Below are positions 1 to 8,563 of a stretch of 64,000 bases of DNA, piece by piece. The stretch is taken from assembly GCF_002931075.1 (NCBI RefSeq), contig NZ_PSTQ01000001.1:310001-374000 (forward strand), in the 5' to 3' direction. Within the stretch, counting starts at the first letter, position 1. Each line of letters opens with the position of its first letter. The DNA comes from Pseudoclavibacter sp. AY1F1 (lineage in GTDB: Bacteria > Actinomycetota > Actinomycetes > Actinomycetales > Microbacteriaceae). The position numbers were made by a program, and so were the translations under genes. The notes beneath the pieces are model-generated. The model was not told the DNA's origin. It made no database searches and worked only from the letters and a program-made list of their open reading frames with translations.

Positions 1-598
1 GAAGGCTCGCTGGCGGGACCTCTGGGCGCCCGCCCTCCGCCGGAGAACGGCGGCGCTCTGGGCGGTGTGGTTCTGCATCAACCTCAGCTACTACGGCGCC
101 TTCATCTGGATCCCGAGCCTGCTCGTCGGGCAGGGGTTCACGCTCGTGAAGTCGTTCGAGTTCACCCTCATCATCACGCTCGCGCAGCTCCCCGGCTATT
201 TCGTGGCGGCCTACCTCATCGAGCGGATCGGCCGGCGCGCGACGCTCGCGATCTTCCTGCTCGGCTCCGCCTGCGCCGCGTTCTGGTTCGGCTTCGCGAC
301 AACGGAGGGCACCATCCTCGCGGCCGGCATGTGCTTGTCCTTCTTCAACCTCGGCGCCTGGGGAGCGCTCTACGCGATCGGCCCGGAGCTCTACCCGACA
401 CGGCTTCGCGCGTCCGGGACCGGGGCAGCGGCCGGGTTCGGACGCATCGCCTCGATCATCGCCCCGCTGCTGGTGCCCGTGATGCTCGCCGCGGGCGGCA
501 GCGTGCTGGTCTTCGGCGTCTTCGCAGCCGCGTTCCTTCTCGCCGCGGGCGCGGCGTTCACGCTGCCTGAACTCATGGGGCGCGAGCTCGAGGAGTAG
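1..598 (+). CDS. MFS transporter, C-terminal part (5' end outside window)
   Basis: Carboxy-terminal part of a major facilitator superfamily permease; the frame is open from base 2 and the start lies before the window. About 198 residues remain, with roughly five or six hydrophobic segments, so this is the second half of a usual 12-helix carrier in the cytoplasmic membrane. The loop PELYPTRLRASGTG, encoded at about 382-424, matches the E-x-x-P-T-x-x-R-x-x-G loop of sugar-porter, aromatic-acid and SV2-like MFS branches. It ends in a short acidic tail (RELEE). The substrate cannot be assigned from this half. The next gene starts 80 bases downstream from its own promoter, so it is probably not part of this transcript. 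Confidence 0.85.
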   Translation, partial: KARWRDLWAPALRRRTAALWAVWFCINLSYYGAFIWIPSLLVGQGFTLVKSFEFTLIITLAQLPGYFVAAYLIERIGRRATLAIFLLGSACAAFWFGFATTEGTILAAGMCLSFFNLGAWGALYAIGPELYPTRLRASGTGAAAGFGRIASIIAPLLVPVMLAAGGSVLVFGVFAAAFLLAAGAAFTLPELMGRELEE

Positions 599-666
599 CC
601 GACGGGCCTTCACATCACGATGCCAGGACGCCGTGCGCGCCGCCGCACGCTCAGGCAAGCGCCGAC

Positions 667-672
667 TAGCCT
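667..672 (+). promoter_or_regulatory. -10 box TAGCCT, leaderless type, for the Rieske gene
   Basis: TAGCCT ends 6 bases before the GTG at 679, and there is no Shine-Dalgarno sequence in between. This fits an actinobacterial TANNNT -10 element with transcription starting at the start codon. Confidence 0.6.
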
Positions 673-678
673 GAGACC

Positions 679-1110
679 GTGAACGAACGACACGAACCTT
701 CACGACGCGGGGTCATACGGGGAAGCGCGGCCGTCGGCGGCGGGATCGCGACGGCGGCATTGCTCGCGGCGTGCGGAAGCGGCGAACCGCAAGGCGGGAC
801 CGGGTCGGACGGGGCGGCTGCCGAGGGTGGTGCGATTGCTCTCGCGGCGGTACCGGTCGGCGGGGGCGCGATCATCTCGGAGACCGAGACCGTCATCACG
901 CAGCCCGCCGCCGGCGAGTACTACGGGTTCAGCTCGATCTGCACGCACCAGGGGTGCCCCGTCTCGAAGGTGACCGCCGAGCACATCATCTGCCCGTGCC
1001 ATTCGAGTCATTACGACACGAGGACAGGAGAGCCGGTTTCCGGACCGGCCAATCAGGCCCTTGCCCCTCGCACTATCACCGTCACCGAAACTGAGGTCGA
1101 ATACTCGTGA
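679..1110 (+). CDS. Exported Rieske [2Fe-2S] lipoprotein
   Basis: A 143-residue Rieske iron-sulfur protein. A twin-arginine (R9-R10, SRRGVIRG) precedes a hydrophobic stretch and a lipobox LLAAC with Cys32, so it is probably exported folded by Tat and lipid-anchored outside the membrane. Box I is C88-T-H90 with C93, and box II is C105-P-C107-H108. C88, H90, C105 and H108 should bind the cluster, with a C93-C107 disulfide. The role is electron transfer; the partner is unknown. The GTG start sits 6 bases after a TAGCCT box. The stop overlaps the malQ start (GTGA at 1107-1110), so the two are translationally coupled although no functional link is obvious. Small free-standing Rieske lipoproteins are common in Actinobacteria. 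Confidence 0.93.
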   Translation: MNERHEPSRRGVIRGSAAVGGGIATAALLAACGSGEPQGGTGSDGAAAEGGAIALAAVPVGGGAIISETETVITQPAAGEYYGFSSICTHQGCPVSKVTAEHIICPCHSSHYDTRTGEPVSGPANQALAPRTITVTETEVEYS

Positions 1111-3242
1111 GCATCACCGACTTGACCGCGATCCGCGACCTCGCGACCAGCGCAGGACTCGAGGTCGAGTACTGGGGCTGGCGTGGCGAGAAGGAGCAGG
1201 TCGCCCCCGAGACGCTCGCGGCCGTCCTCGGCGCCCTTGGGCTCCCGGCATCCACGGACGAGGAGATCGCCGCCTCGGCACGTGACTTCGAGAGCCGTGC
1301 ATGGCGTCGCGCAGTTCCCGCCTGCACCACTGTGCGCGAGGGAAGGGCCGCGAGGGTGTTCGCGCATGTCCCGCACGGGAGCAGCGTTCGTGTGGAGGCG
1401 CACCTCGAGGACGGCTCCGTCCGCGGCCTCGAGCAGCTCGAGAACTGGGTCGACCCGAGGGTCATCGACGGCGAGCTCACCGGTCGTGCCACGTTTGCTG
1501 TGCCCGAAGACCTTCCGACGGGGTGGCACCAGCTCGTCGCGCGCGTCGGCGACGAGGCTTCTGCCGAGCCCGCAGAAGCGGGCACTCTGATCGTCGTGCC
1601 GACGAGCACACCATGGCCAGAGGAACGCTCGTGGGGCTTGTTCACGCAGCTCTACCAGCTCCGCTCATCCACCTCATGGGGGATCGGTGACCTGCGAGAC
1701 CTCGCGACGCTGACGGCCTGGGGCGCCGAGCGCACGGCGGACTTCGTGCTCGTGAACCCGCTCAACGCGAACCCTCCCGTCTCGCCGATCGAGCCGTCTC
1801 CGTACCTGCCGACGTCGAGGCAGTTCGGCGACCCGTTGATCCTGAACATCGACTGGGCCGCTGCATTCGTCGCTCGGCGCGTGGCCGTGCCAGCTGAAAC
1901 CGTCGAGCTGCTGTCGCGACTTGCCGGAGAGGCGATCCTCGGCAACGGAATCGATTCCATCGATCGTGACAGAGCCTGGTCGCTCAAGGAACCGGCGCTG
2001 CGCGCCCTCTTCGAGCTCTGGCAGTCGGCGAACGTCGTCGATGGCGACTTCGAGGACTTCCGGAGGTCGGCGGGCGAGCCCCTCGAGCGATTCGGCGTCT
2101 TCTGCGCAATCTCGCGAGTCCATGGGCGGGATGCGCGCGACTGGCCGAGCGAGCTCGCGACGGTGAACGGCAGCGAGGTGCTCACGTTCGCCGCGGCGCA
2201 CGCCGAGGACGCCGAGTTCTACGTGTGGCTGCAATGCCTGCTCGAAGCGCAGGCCAAGTTGGTGCAGGCGGATGCGAAGGCCGCTGGCATGTCCATCGGC
2301 GTGGTGCACGACTTGCCGGTCGGAGTTCATGCGGGCGGTGCAGACGCCTGGTCGTTCGGTGAGGCTATGGCCCGCGGCGTGACGGTTGGCGTGCCGGCGG
2401 ACCAGTACAACCAGTTCGGACAGAACTGGTCGCAGCCGCCCTGGCGGCCGGACATGCTCGCCGAGCTGGGCTACGCACCGTATCGGGACATGCTGCGGGC
2501 CGTGTTCCGCAACGCGGGCGCCGTGCGCATCGACCACATCCTCGGGTTCTTCCGCCTGTGGTGGATTCCGGAGGGCAACACGGCTAAGGACGGCTGCTTC
2601 GTGCGCACCGACGCCGAGGCCATGCTGGGAATCCTCGCCCTTGAGGCTGAACGAGCCGGTGCCGTCGTGATCGGCGAGGACCTCGGCACCGTTCCGCCTG
2701 AGGCGCGGGATGCACTCGCCGAGCGCGGCATGCTCGGCGCCTCGGTCCTCTGGTTCGAATGGTCTGAGGGCCGTGTCCCACTGGCCGCTGAGGAGTACCG
2801 CCGTGCCTGCCTGGCGACGGTCACGACCCATGACCTGCCGCCGACCGCGGGTTTCCTCGCTCTCGAGCACCTGGACGTGCGAGAGCGCCTTGGCCTTCTC
2901 GAAGGCTCCGTCGAGGAGGCGCGGGCCGAGGAGACCGAGACGATCGCGAAAGTCGTCGAGCGGCTCAGGCAGTCAGGGCTCGTGGGCGAGACGCCGAGCA
3001 ATGAGGACGTCGTCGTCGCGTTGCACGAGTATCTCGCCGGGTCCGCCGCGCAGCTCTTCGGTGTCGGAGTGTCCGACCTCGCCGGCGACCGGCGCGGGGT
3101 CAACCAGCCTGGGACCGCCGACGAGTATCCGAACTGGCGAGTGCCCATGACCGACGCGAGCGGGCAGCTGCTGACGCTCGAACAGCTTCTGGCTTCGCCA
3201 CTCGCGGACCGGATCGCCGCGGCCTCCGCACGAACGGCGTGA
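1107..3242 (+). CDS. malQ: 4-alpha-glucanotransferase (amylomaltase, GH77)
   Basis: A 711-residue cytoplasmic amylomaltase that disproportionates maltodextrins, transferring alpha-1,4-glucan segments and releasing glucose. Catalytic residues of family GH77 are visible: nucleophile Asp476 in AVRIDHILGFF, acid/base Glu524 in GEDLGTVPP, and Asp576 in TTHDLPPTAGF. The substrate-loop motif NPLNANPP...SPYLPTSR is also present. The first 160 residues form the extra N-terminal region typical of long actinobacterial and enterobacterial MalQ, consistent with the full length. The GTG start overlaps the Rieske stop, and its own TGA overlaps the next GTG, giving a three-gene coupled operon. No glycogen or maltose transport genes lie beside it, so its context is not a classical mal operon. 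Confidence 0.96.
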   Translation: MSITDLTAIRDLATSAGLEVEYWGWRGEKEQVAPETLAAVLGALGLPASTDEEIAASARDFESRAWRRAVPACTTVREGRAARVFAHVPHGSSVRVEAHLEDGSVRGLEQLENWVDPRVIDGELTGRATFAVPEDLPTGWHQLVARVGDEASAEPAEAGTLIVVPTSTPWPEERSWGLFTQLYQLRSSTSWGIGDLRDLATLTAWGAERTADFVLVNPLNANPPVSPIEPSPYLPTSRQFGDPLILNIDWAAAFVARRVAVPAETVELLSRLAGEAILGNGIDSIDRDRAWSLKEPALRALFELWQSANVVDGDFEDFRRSAGEPLERFGVFCAISRVHGRDARDWPSELATVNGSEVLTFAAAHAEDAEFYVWLQCLLEAQAKLVQADAKAAGMSIGVVHDLPVGVHAGGADAWSFGEAMARGVTVGVPADQYNQFGQNWSQPPWRPDMLAELGYAPYRDMLRAVFRNAGAVRIDHILGFFRLWWIPEGNTAKDGCFVRTDAEAMLGILALEAERAGAVVIGEDLGTVPPEARDALAERGMLGASVLWFEWSEGRVPLAAEEYRRACLATVTTHDLPPTAGFLALEHLDVRERLGLLEGSVEEARAEETETIAKVVERLRQSGLVGETPSNEDVVVALHEYLAGSAAQLFGVGVSDLAGDRRGVNQPGTADEYPNWRVPMTDASGQLLTLEQLLASPLADRIAAASARTA

Positions 3243-3931
3243 AGGCCGTGAGGCAGTCGGCTGAGCGGCGGTCGCCCTGTCTGCGAGCTCACTTCGCGGG
3301 TGGTGCCCTTGCTGCCGCGCTGCTGCTCGCCGCGTGCGCGTCGCCTGAGACGGTTGTCCCAAGTGAGTCCGCCGAAGCCGTCTCGGTCATCGCCACGCCG
3401 GGCGTGACGCAGACGCCGACTCCGACGGTCACGCCCGTCAATGTCCAGGTTGTGCCTGCACCCCGCGTCGCGGAGAACGAGAACCCGGAGCCGGTCGAGG
3501 GCGAGATGCGGTTCACGCGCGGGCAGTGGGCGACGGTTCTCGGAGCGAGCGGCACGCCCGTGGGTCGGTTCACGGTGACCGGCGTCGTCTTCGACGTGAG
3601 CTGCCTTGAAGAGGATCCACCGAAAGCGGACGGCAGCTACGTCGCGGTCCAGCTGCAGGTCGAGGGCTACGGTGCGCTCGGCGCCGAAGGCTACGAGGGG
3701 GAATTCGCGCCGGTCTTCGGCTTCAACCGGATGCAGCTGTTCGAGAAGAACTCGGACTCGCGCCTCGGTGAGTCGCTCGCCTACGACTGCATCGAGAGTT
3801 CAGTGCAGCAGCGCGAGTACGGGGTCGGCTCCGAGTCCGGCTACTTCGTCTTCGACGTTCCGAAGCAGAGGTTCGACGTGGTCTGGGAGTACGGCGATCA
3901 GACGTTCCGCTTCGTGAACCTCACGGCCTGA
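3239..3931 (+). CDS. Secreted lipoprotein, DUF4352-like fold possible
   Basis: A 230-residue protein starting at the GTG that overlaps the malQ stop. The signal peptide ends in lipobox LLAAC (Cys33), so it should be anchored outside the membrane. A Pro/Thr-rich linker (about residues 40-75) precedes one beta-rich domain. The pattern 'TVTGVVFDVSC ... GSYVAVQLQVEG ... GYFVFDVP' resembles telokin-like DUF4352 lipoproteins, but this is an inference from shape rather than a firm match. Two cysteines in the mature domain (near VSC and AYDC) could form a disulfide. It ends close to the convergent CPBP protease gene. Function unknown. Confidence 0.7.
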   Translation: MKAVRQSAERRSPCLRAHFAGGALAAALLLAACASPETVVPSESAEAVSVIATPGVTQTPTPTVTPVNVQVVPAPRVAENENPEPVEGEMRFTRGQWATVLGASGTPVGRFTVTGVVFDVSCLEEDPPKADGSYVAVQLQVEGYGALGAEGYEGEFAPVFGFNRMQLFEKNSDSRLGESLAYDCIESSVQQREYGVGSESGYFVFDVPKQRFDVVWEYGDQTFRFVNLTA

Positions 3932-3956
3932 GCCGAGGCATCACGCCAGGCGACGC

Positions 3957-4763
3957 TCAGGTGAAGAGTTGGGGGAGGAGGGCCGCGGCCAGCGGGTACC
4001 CGAGGAATGAGACCGCGTCGAGGATGAAGTGGGCCACAACAAGTCCGCCCACTCTGCCCTTCCGCAGGAACCACCACGAGAACAGGAAGCCCATGGCGAC
4101 GTTGCCGAGCGCCATCCCGGGGCCCTGATACAGGTGGTATGAACCACGAAGCAGGGACGACGCGACGATGATCTGCCAGGTGGCCCAACCTAGCTCGCGC
4201 AGCCTCGTCACGAGGTAGCCGACCACGATGACCTCCTCGAGAAGAGCGGCGCGCAGGGCGGCCAGCAGGAGCAGGATGACCGTCCACCAGGTGAGCTCCT
4301 GGGCGCTGGCCTCGACCGAGATCGTCAGCCCGAGTGCCCTGGTGGCCAGGTAGAACAGGATCCCAGGGATGCCGATGCAGGCGGCCAGCAGGAACCCGTG
4401 ACCCGTGTCGCGGAGCGGCTGGCGTGCATCCAGACCGAGCCTCCTGAAGCCGGAGACGGCGGGCGTCCAGAGCAGCCAGATCGCGAGGGCCACGGGCAGG
4501 AGATCGGTCGCGATGCTCATGAGCTGCAAGAGCGCGTCGAAGACCGGACGTGCGTCGCGAGTGGCGTTGAGGGTGGTCGTCTGGTCGGCGAGCGGAGTAT
4601 CGCGGGTGGCCCGCTCTGCGAGCGAAATGATCGCGTACAGACTCGAGGGGATGATCGCGATCGCGAGCACGATCCAGACCTCCCAGCGCAGTCGCACGCG
4701 CGCGGAGCGGTCCAACTTGCTCTGGCCCTCGCAGACCGTAACGTCAATGCGCGAATGTGACAT
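3957..4763 (-). CDS. CPBP-family intramembrane metalloprotease (Abi/Rce1-like)
   Basis: A 268-residue polytopic membrane protein with about seven or eight hydrophobic segments. CPBP (CAAX protease and bacteriocin-processing) motifs are present: Glu176-Glu177 in ALLEEVIVVGYL (motif 1), His210 in LLRGSYHLYQG (motif 2), and His245 with Asp249 in VAHFILDA (motif 3 and 4 region). Family members cleave within membranes or process prenylated or bacteriocin-type peptides; many bacterial ones have no known substrate. The arginine normally following EE in EExxxR is not at the usual spacing, so activity is not certain. The start is the ATG at 4763, 6 bases after a TAGACT box on the minus strand. It is monocistronic, divergent from the peptide ABC system and convergent with the lipoprotein. 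Confidence 0.85.
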   Translation of the reverse strand: MSHSRIDVTVCEGQSKLDRSARVRLRWEVWIVLAIAIIPSSLYAIISLAERATRDTPLADQTTTLNATRDARPVFDALLQLMSIATDLLPVALAIWLLWTPAVSGFRRLGLDARQPLRDTGHGFLLAACIGIPGILFYLATRALGLTISVEASAQELTWWTVILLLLAALRAALLEEVIVVGYLVTRLRELGWATWQIIVASSLLRGSYHLYQGPGMALGNVAMGFLFSWWFLRKGRVGGLVVAHFILDAVSFLGYPLAAALLPQLFT

Positions 4764-4769
4764 GTCCGC

Positions 4770-4775
4770 AGTCTA
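4770..4775 (-). promoter_or_regulatory. -10 box TAGACT, leaderless type, for the CPBP gene
   Basis: On the minus strand TAGACT is followed by 6 bases (gcggac) and the ATG at 4763. No Shine-Dalgarno sequence fits between. Confidence 0.6.
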
Positions 4776-4850
4776 CGAACGTTGACGGCCTTGTAAGAGA
4801 TGCACAAGACCCGTTTCGTGTGAGTAACGATCCCCTGAATTGGTGCAGGG

Positions 4851-4873
4851 CCCCGCGCGCGGGGGCGTAGGTT
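4851..4873 (+). promoter_or_regulatory. Possible operator and -10 region before the ABC substrate-binding gene
   Basis: A perfect 14-base palindrome of C and G (4851-4864) lies just before a TANNNT box, TAGGTT (4868-4873). If TAGGTT is the -10 element, the palindrome falls in the promoter spacer, where a repressor could act, and the leader would be about 70 bases. No good -35 hexamer was found, so this is tentative. Confidence 0.3.
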
Positions 4874-4951
4874 CAACGGGTATTTGTCGAGAATTCACAG
4901 AGTCCGTGGATCTCCGACGCTCACAGCCCCATGTTTCCCCAAGGAGGTCCT

Positions 4952-6820
4952 ATGAGGACATCACGAGTTATCGCCGTGGGAGCCATCGTCGCCACAAGCG
5001 CATTGGTTCTCGCCGGCTGCTCCGCCCCGAACCGCGATCCCGAGATCGTCGGTGGCTCCGCCATCACGGTTGCCTGGAACGACCCGTTCTTCGCGTTCAA
5101 CGTCAACACCTCGGCCAACAACGCCGCCGCGAACGCCAACATCGTCCACGTCACGTCGGACGGCTTCATCGATTACGACCCGACCCCCGCGCTGGTCGAG
5201 AACACCGACTTCGGCACGGTCGAAGAGGTCTCGAGCGACCCGCTCACGATCAAGTACACGGTGGCCGACGCGGTGACCTGGAGCGACGGGACGCCCTTCG
5301 ACGGCGCCGACCTGCTGCTCACGTGGGCCGCGAACACGACGCACCGCTCCGCCGGCGAGGTCCCAGAGGCCGAGTACGACGACGACGGCAACGTCACGAA
5401 CCAGGACGCCATCGACGCGGCAGCAGACGCCGGTGTCTACTGGGGAACCGACCCGGCTCCCGGCCTCCAGCTCGACCTCGCTTCAGCAGTTCCGACGCTC
5501 GCTGACGACAACAAGTCGTTCACGGTCGTCTACGACAAGCCGTACGCCGACTGGAAGACCATGTTCGCGCCTGACACCACGGCGATCTCTGCACACGGCA
5601 CTGTCCAGCTCGCCTACCCGGGCGAGTACGACGAGGCGCAGGCCGCGAAGGATGCACTCGTCACGGCCATCAACGACAACGACACCGCCTTCCTCGGCAA
5701 GGTCGCTACGGCGTACCGCACGGGCTACGACTACACGTCGATGCCCGAGGAGCCGCAGAAGACGCTCTCCAACGGCCCCTACACGATCACGGATCTCGTC
5801 GAGAACCAGTACGTGACGCTCACGGCGCGCGAGGACTACACGTGGGGCCCGCTGCCTCACTACGAGACCATCACGATCCGCTTCATCCCGGACCCGCAGG
5901 CGCAGGTGCAGGCGCTCCAGAACGGTGAAGTCCAGATCGTCTCCGGTCAGCCGACGACCGACCTCCTTCAGCAGCTCGAGGCCACAGAGGGCATCGAGTG
6001 GGAGTCCTCGCTCGAGGGCACCTACGAGCACGTCGACCTCCAGGTTGCCAACGGCGGCGTCTTCGACCCCGCCACCTACGGCGGCGACGAGGCCAAGGCT
6101 CAGCAGATCCGCGAGGCCTTCCTGCTCACGATCCCTCGCCAGGAGATCGTCGAGAAGCTCATCACCCCGATCGCACCGGATGCCACCACGCGTGACTCGC
6201 TCGTCTTCCTCCCCGGAGCAGACGGCTACGAAGAGTCCGTCGCAGCCAGCGGCGTCGACCGTTACTCGGGCGACGACGCCTCCATCGAAGAGGCCAAGGG
6301 CCTCCTCGCTCAGGCCGGAGTCGCGAACCCCTCGGTCCGCTTCATGACGGCGTCCACCAACCCGCGCCGCCAGCAGGAGCTGCAGCTCATCAAGGCCTCG
6401 GCCGAGAAGGCTGGCTTCACGATCGTCGACGCGAGCGCTGAGAACTGGTCAACCGTGCTCACGACGCAGACCGACGCCTACGACGCGGCCCTCTTCGGAT
6501 GGCAGTCCGAGGGTCTCGGTGTCGGAGAGCCGTCCCCGAACTACATCACGGGCGGCATCAACAACTACTACGGCTGGAGCGACCCGGAGCTCGACCAGAT
6601 CCTCAAGGACGTCGAGGTCACCCTCGACCCAGCTGAGGCTCAGGGCAAGCTCGTCGAGGCTGAGAAGATCATCATGGACAAGTCCTGGTCCGTGCCGATC
6701 TTCCAGTTCCCCGGCGTTGTTGCCTGGAGCGACGAAGTTGCCAACGTCAAGCCTGGCTTCCTCTCGCCCCAGTACTTCTGGAACGCCTGGGAGTGGGCAC
6801 CAGTGGAAGCCGCTGAGTAG
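4952..6820 (+). CDS. ABC transporter substrate-binding lipoprotein, family 5 (oligopeptide type)
   Basis: A 622-residue extracellular solute-binding protein of the OppA/DppA class (SBP_bac_5). I chose the ATG at 4952 rather than the one at 4931 because AAGGAGG (4941-4947) lies 5 bases before it, among the best ribosome-binding sites in the window, and because the signal peptide then begins MRTSRVIAVG and ends in lipobox LAGC. The mature protein has family features: an early 'AVTWSDGTPFDGADLLLTW' region, 'SNGPYTITD', and a C-terminal region with 'NNYYGWSDPELDQIL'. It should deliver peptides or similar solutes to the permeases at 6975 and 8564. The strong ribosome site and a hairpin after the gene suggest it is made in excess over the permeases. 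Confidence 0.93.
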   Translation: MRTSRVIAVGAIVATSALVLAGCSAPNRDPEIVGGSAITVAWNDPFFAFNVNTSANNAAANANIVHVTSDGFIDYDPTPALVENTDFGTVEEVSSDPLTIKYTVADAVTWSDGTPFDGADLLLTWAANTTHRSAGEVPEAEYDDDGNVTNQDAIDAAADAGVYWGTDPAPGLQLDLASAVPTLADDNKSFTVVYDKPYADWKTMFAPDTTAISAHGTVQLAYPGEYDEAQAAKDALVTAINDNDTAFLGKVATAYRTGYDYTSMPEEPQKTLSNGPYTITDLVENQYVTLTAREDYTWGPLPHYETITIRFIPDPQAQVQALQNGEVQIVSGQPTTDLLQQLEATEGIEWESSLEGTYEHVDLQVANGGVFDPATYGGDEAKAQQIREAFLLTIPRQEIVEKLITPIAPDATTRDSLVFLPGADGYEESVAASGVDRYSGDDASIEEAKGLLAQAGVANPSVRFMTASTNPRRQQELQLIKASAEKAGFTIVDASAENWSTVLTTQTDAYDAALFGWQSEGLGVGEPSPNYITGGINNYYGWSDPELDQILKDVEVTLDPAEAQGKLVEAEKIIMDKSWSVPIFQFPGVVAWSDEVANVKPGFLSPQYFWNAWEWAPVEAAE

Positions 6821-6876
6821 CCACACCGGCGTCGAACTCTCGACGCGCTGACCGCCGCGCGGTCAGACCAAGCGAC

Positions 6877-6917
6877 GGCGGGAGTACCGTAGTCTTCTCG
6901 ACTGCGGGACTCCCGCC
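6877..6917 (+). terminator. Hairpin between substrate-binding and permease genes
   Basis: Two stacked stems: GGCGGGAGT (6877-6885) pairs with ACTCCCGCC (6909-6917), and inside it CGTAGTC pairs with GACTGCG around a TTCTC loop. A smaller 7-bp hairpin lies just before (6848-6866). There is no T-run. It may be a partial terminator or an mRNA-stabilising structure that lets the binding protein be expressed above the permeases. Confidence 0.55.
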
Positions 6918-6974
6918 TCGTCTGTTCGCGGCCACACTCCCGGCCGAATGCCTCCTCCAGAACAGGACCCATCT

Positions 6975-8549
6975 GTGCTGAGATTCACCCTCCGACGCCT
7001 CTTCGTGTCGATCTTCATCCTGCTGGGCGCGCTCTTCATCGTGTACAACCTCGTCGCGATCTCGAAGGACCCGCTCGCAGACATCTTGGAGTCCACGGCT
7101 CCCAACAAGGAGCAGCTCATCGCCGCGCGCGTGGAGCTCCTGCAACTTGATGTGCCTGCCCCCGCACGCTTCTTCCTCTGGCTCGGCGGCATCCTCGGGT
7201 TCTTCATCCCGACCTTCAACGACCCGGACGGCCTGTTCGGCTTCCTGGGCAACAACTTCTCCATGGGCGTCAACATCGTCGGACAGGATGTCGGCCCGCT
7301 CATCGGCGCAGCGGTCGGCCAGACCCTGCAGCTCGTCACTGCCGCGACACTCATCGCTGTCGTCATCGGCGTCGCCGTCGGCGTGACGACCGCGCTCCGG
7401 CAGTACTCGGGCTATGACTACACGGTCACGTTCCTGTCCTTCCTCACGTACTCGCTGCCGATCTTCTTCGTGGCCGTGCTGCTCAAGCAGTACATGGCCA
7501 TCGGGTTCAACGACTTCCTGCAGGACCCGGAGATACCGATACCCCTCCTGCTGCTCATCGGCGTCATCATCGGCTTCATCTTCATGTCGATCATCGGCGG
7601 GCCCGCAAAGACGCGTGCCATGGTATTCGGCGGCGGAGCCCTCGGCACCATCGCGATCCTCTTCGGCATGGAGCTGCTCGACTGGTTCCGCAACCCCGGC
7701 CTCGGCACGGTGCTCATCATCGTCCTCGGCCTCGCCACGGTGCTCCTCACGGCTGCCCTTACGGTCGGGCTCTCGCACCGCAGAAACCTCATCGTCACCG
7801 GTGCCGTGGCGGTCGTCGGGGGAGCGCTGTGGTACCCGCTGCAGTTCGCGATGACCAATGAGATCGGCGCCTGGTTCCCGATCGTGCTCATCGTGGCGTT
7901 CACGGTCATCGCCTGGTTCGTCGGCAAGTACTTCGGTGGCCTCGACAAGCGCAACGTGGCGAGCAACACCGCGATCGTCGGTTTCGTCGTGTCGCTGCTG
8001 CTGGTCATCGACCGAGTCATGCAGACCTGGTCCGGCTACTACGACCAGACCGGCGGACGCCCCATCGCGACGGTGGGCGCATCCAGCCCGCAGCTCGGCT
8101 CGGACCCGTCGATCTGGCTGCAGATGCTCGACGGCTTCACTCACCTGCTGCTGCCGACCATCGCGATCATGGTCATCTCCATCGCGAGCTATAGCCGCTA
8201 CTCGCGTTCGAGCCTCCTGGAGATCATGAACCAGGACTACGTTCGGACTGCCCGCGCGAAGGGACTCCCGGAGCGCACCGTGGTCATGCGCCACGCCCTG
8301 CGCAACTCTCTCATCCCGATCACGACCATCGTGGCGGCCGATGTGGGCGCGATCATCTCCGGTGCGATCGTCACCGAGCAGATCTTCGGCTGGCGTGCCA
8401 TGGGCTCGATCTTCTCCGAGTCGCTCAAGGCGGTCGACCTGAACCCGCTCATGGGCTACATCCTCGTGACGGCGGCGCTCACCGTGATCTTCAACCTGAT
8501 CGCCGACATCCTGTACTCCGTCCTCGACCCGCGAATCCGCCTGAGCTGA
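6975..8549 (+). CDS. ABC peptide-type permease with an extra membrane insert (DppB/OppB-like)
   Basis: A 524-residue inner-membrane permease if started at GTG 6975 (VLRFTLRRLF); the ATG at 6948 is in frame but gives an unusual hydrophilic lead. The C-terminal part has the binding-protein-dependent permease signature, with the cytoplasmic coupling loop 'RTARAKGLPERTVVMRHALRN'. Usual OppB/DppB proteins are about 300-340 residues. Here roughly 200 residues, including about four or five additional hydrophobic segments, are inserted between the 'FLTYSLPIFFVAVLL' helix and the 'HLLLPTIAIMVI' helix. It should form the translocation pore with the next gene, 14 bases downstream. Confidence 0.92.
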   Translation: MLRFTLRRLFVSIFILLGALFIVYNLVAISKDPLADILESTAPNKEQLIAARVELLQLDVPAPARFFLWLGGILGFFIPTFNDPDGLFGFLGNNFSMGVNIVGQDVGPLIGAAVGQTLQLVTAATLIAVVIGVAVGVTTALRQYSGYDYTVTFLSFLTYSLPIFFVAVLLKQYMAIGFNDFLQDPEIPIPLLLLIGVIIGFIFMSIIGGPAKTRAMVFGGGALGTIAILFGMELLDWFRNPGLGTVLIIVLGLATVLLTAALTVGLSHRRNLIVTGAVAVVGGALWYPLQFAMTNEIGAWFPIVLIVAFTVIAWFVGKYFGGLDKRNVASNTAIVGFVVSLLLVIDRVMQTWSGYYDQTGGRPIATVGASSPQLGSDPSIWLQMLDGFTHLLLPTIAIMVISIASYSRYSRSSLLEIMNQDYVRTARAKGLPERTVVMRHALRNSLIPITTIVAADVGAIISGAIVTEQIFGWRAMGSIFSESLKAVDLNPLMGYILVTAALTVIFNLIADILYSVLDPRIRLS

Positions 8550-8563
8550 GAGAGGGCTGAGCT

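Noticed and set aside
6747-8294. 515-codon open frame on the minus strand
   Set aside because: Antisense to the permease gene. Its Asp/Glu/Arg/His-rich composition is the typical shadow of membrane-protein codons in GC-rich DNA, with no ribosome site or domain.
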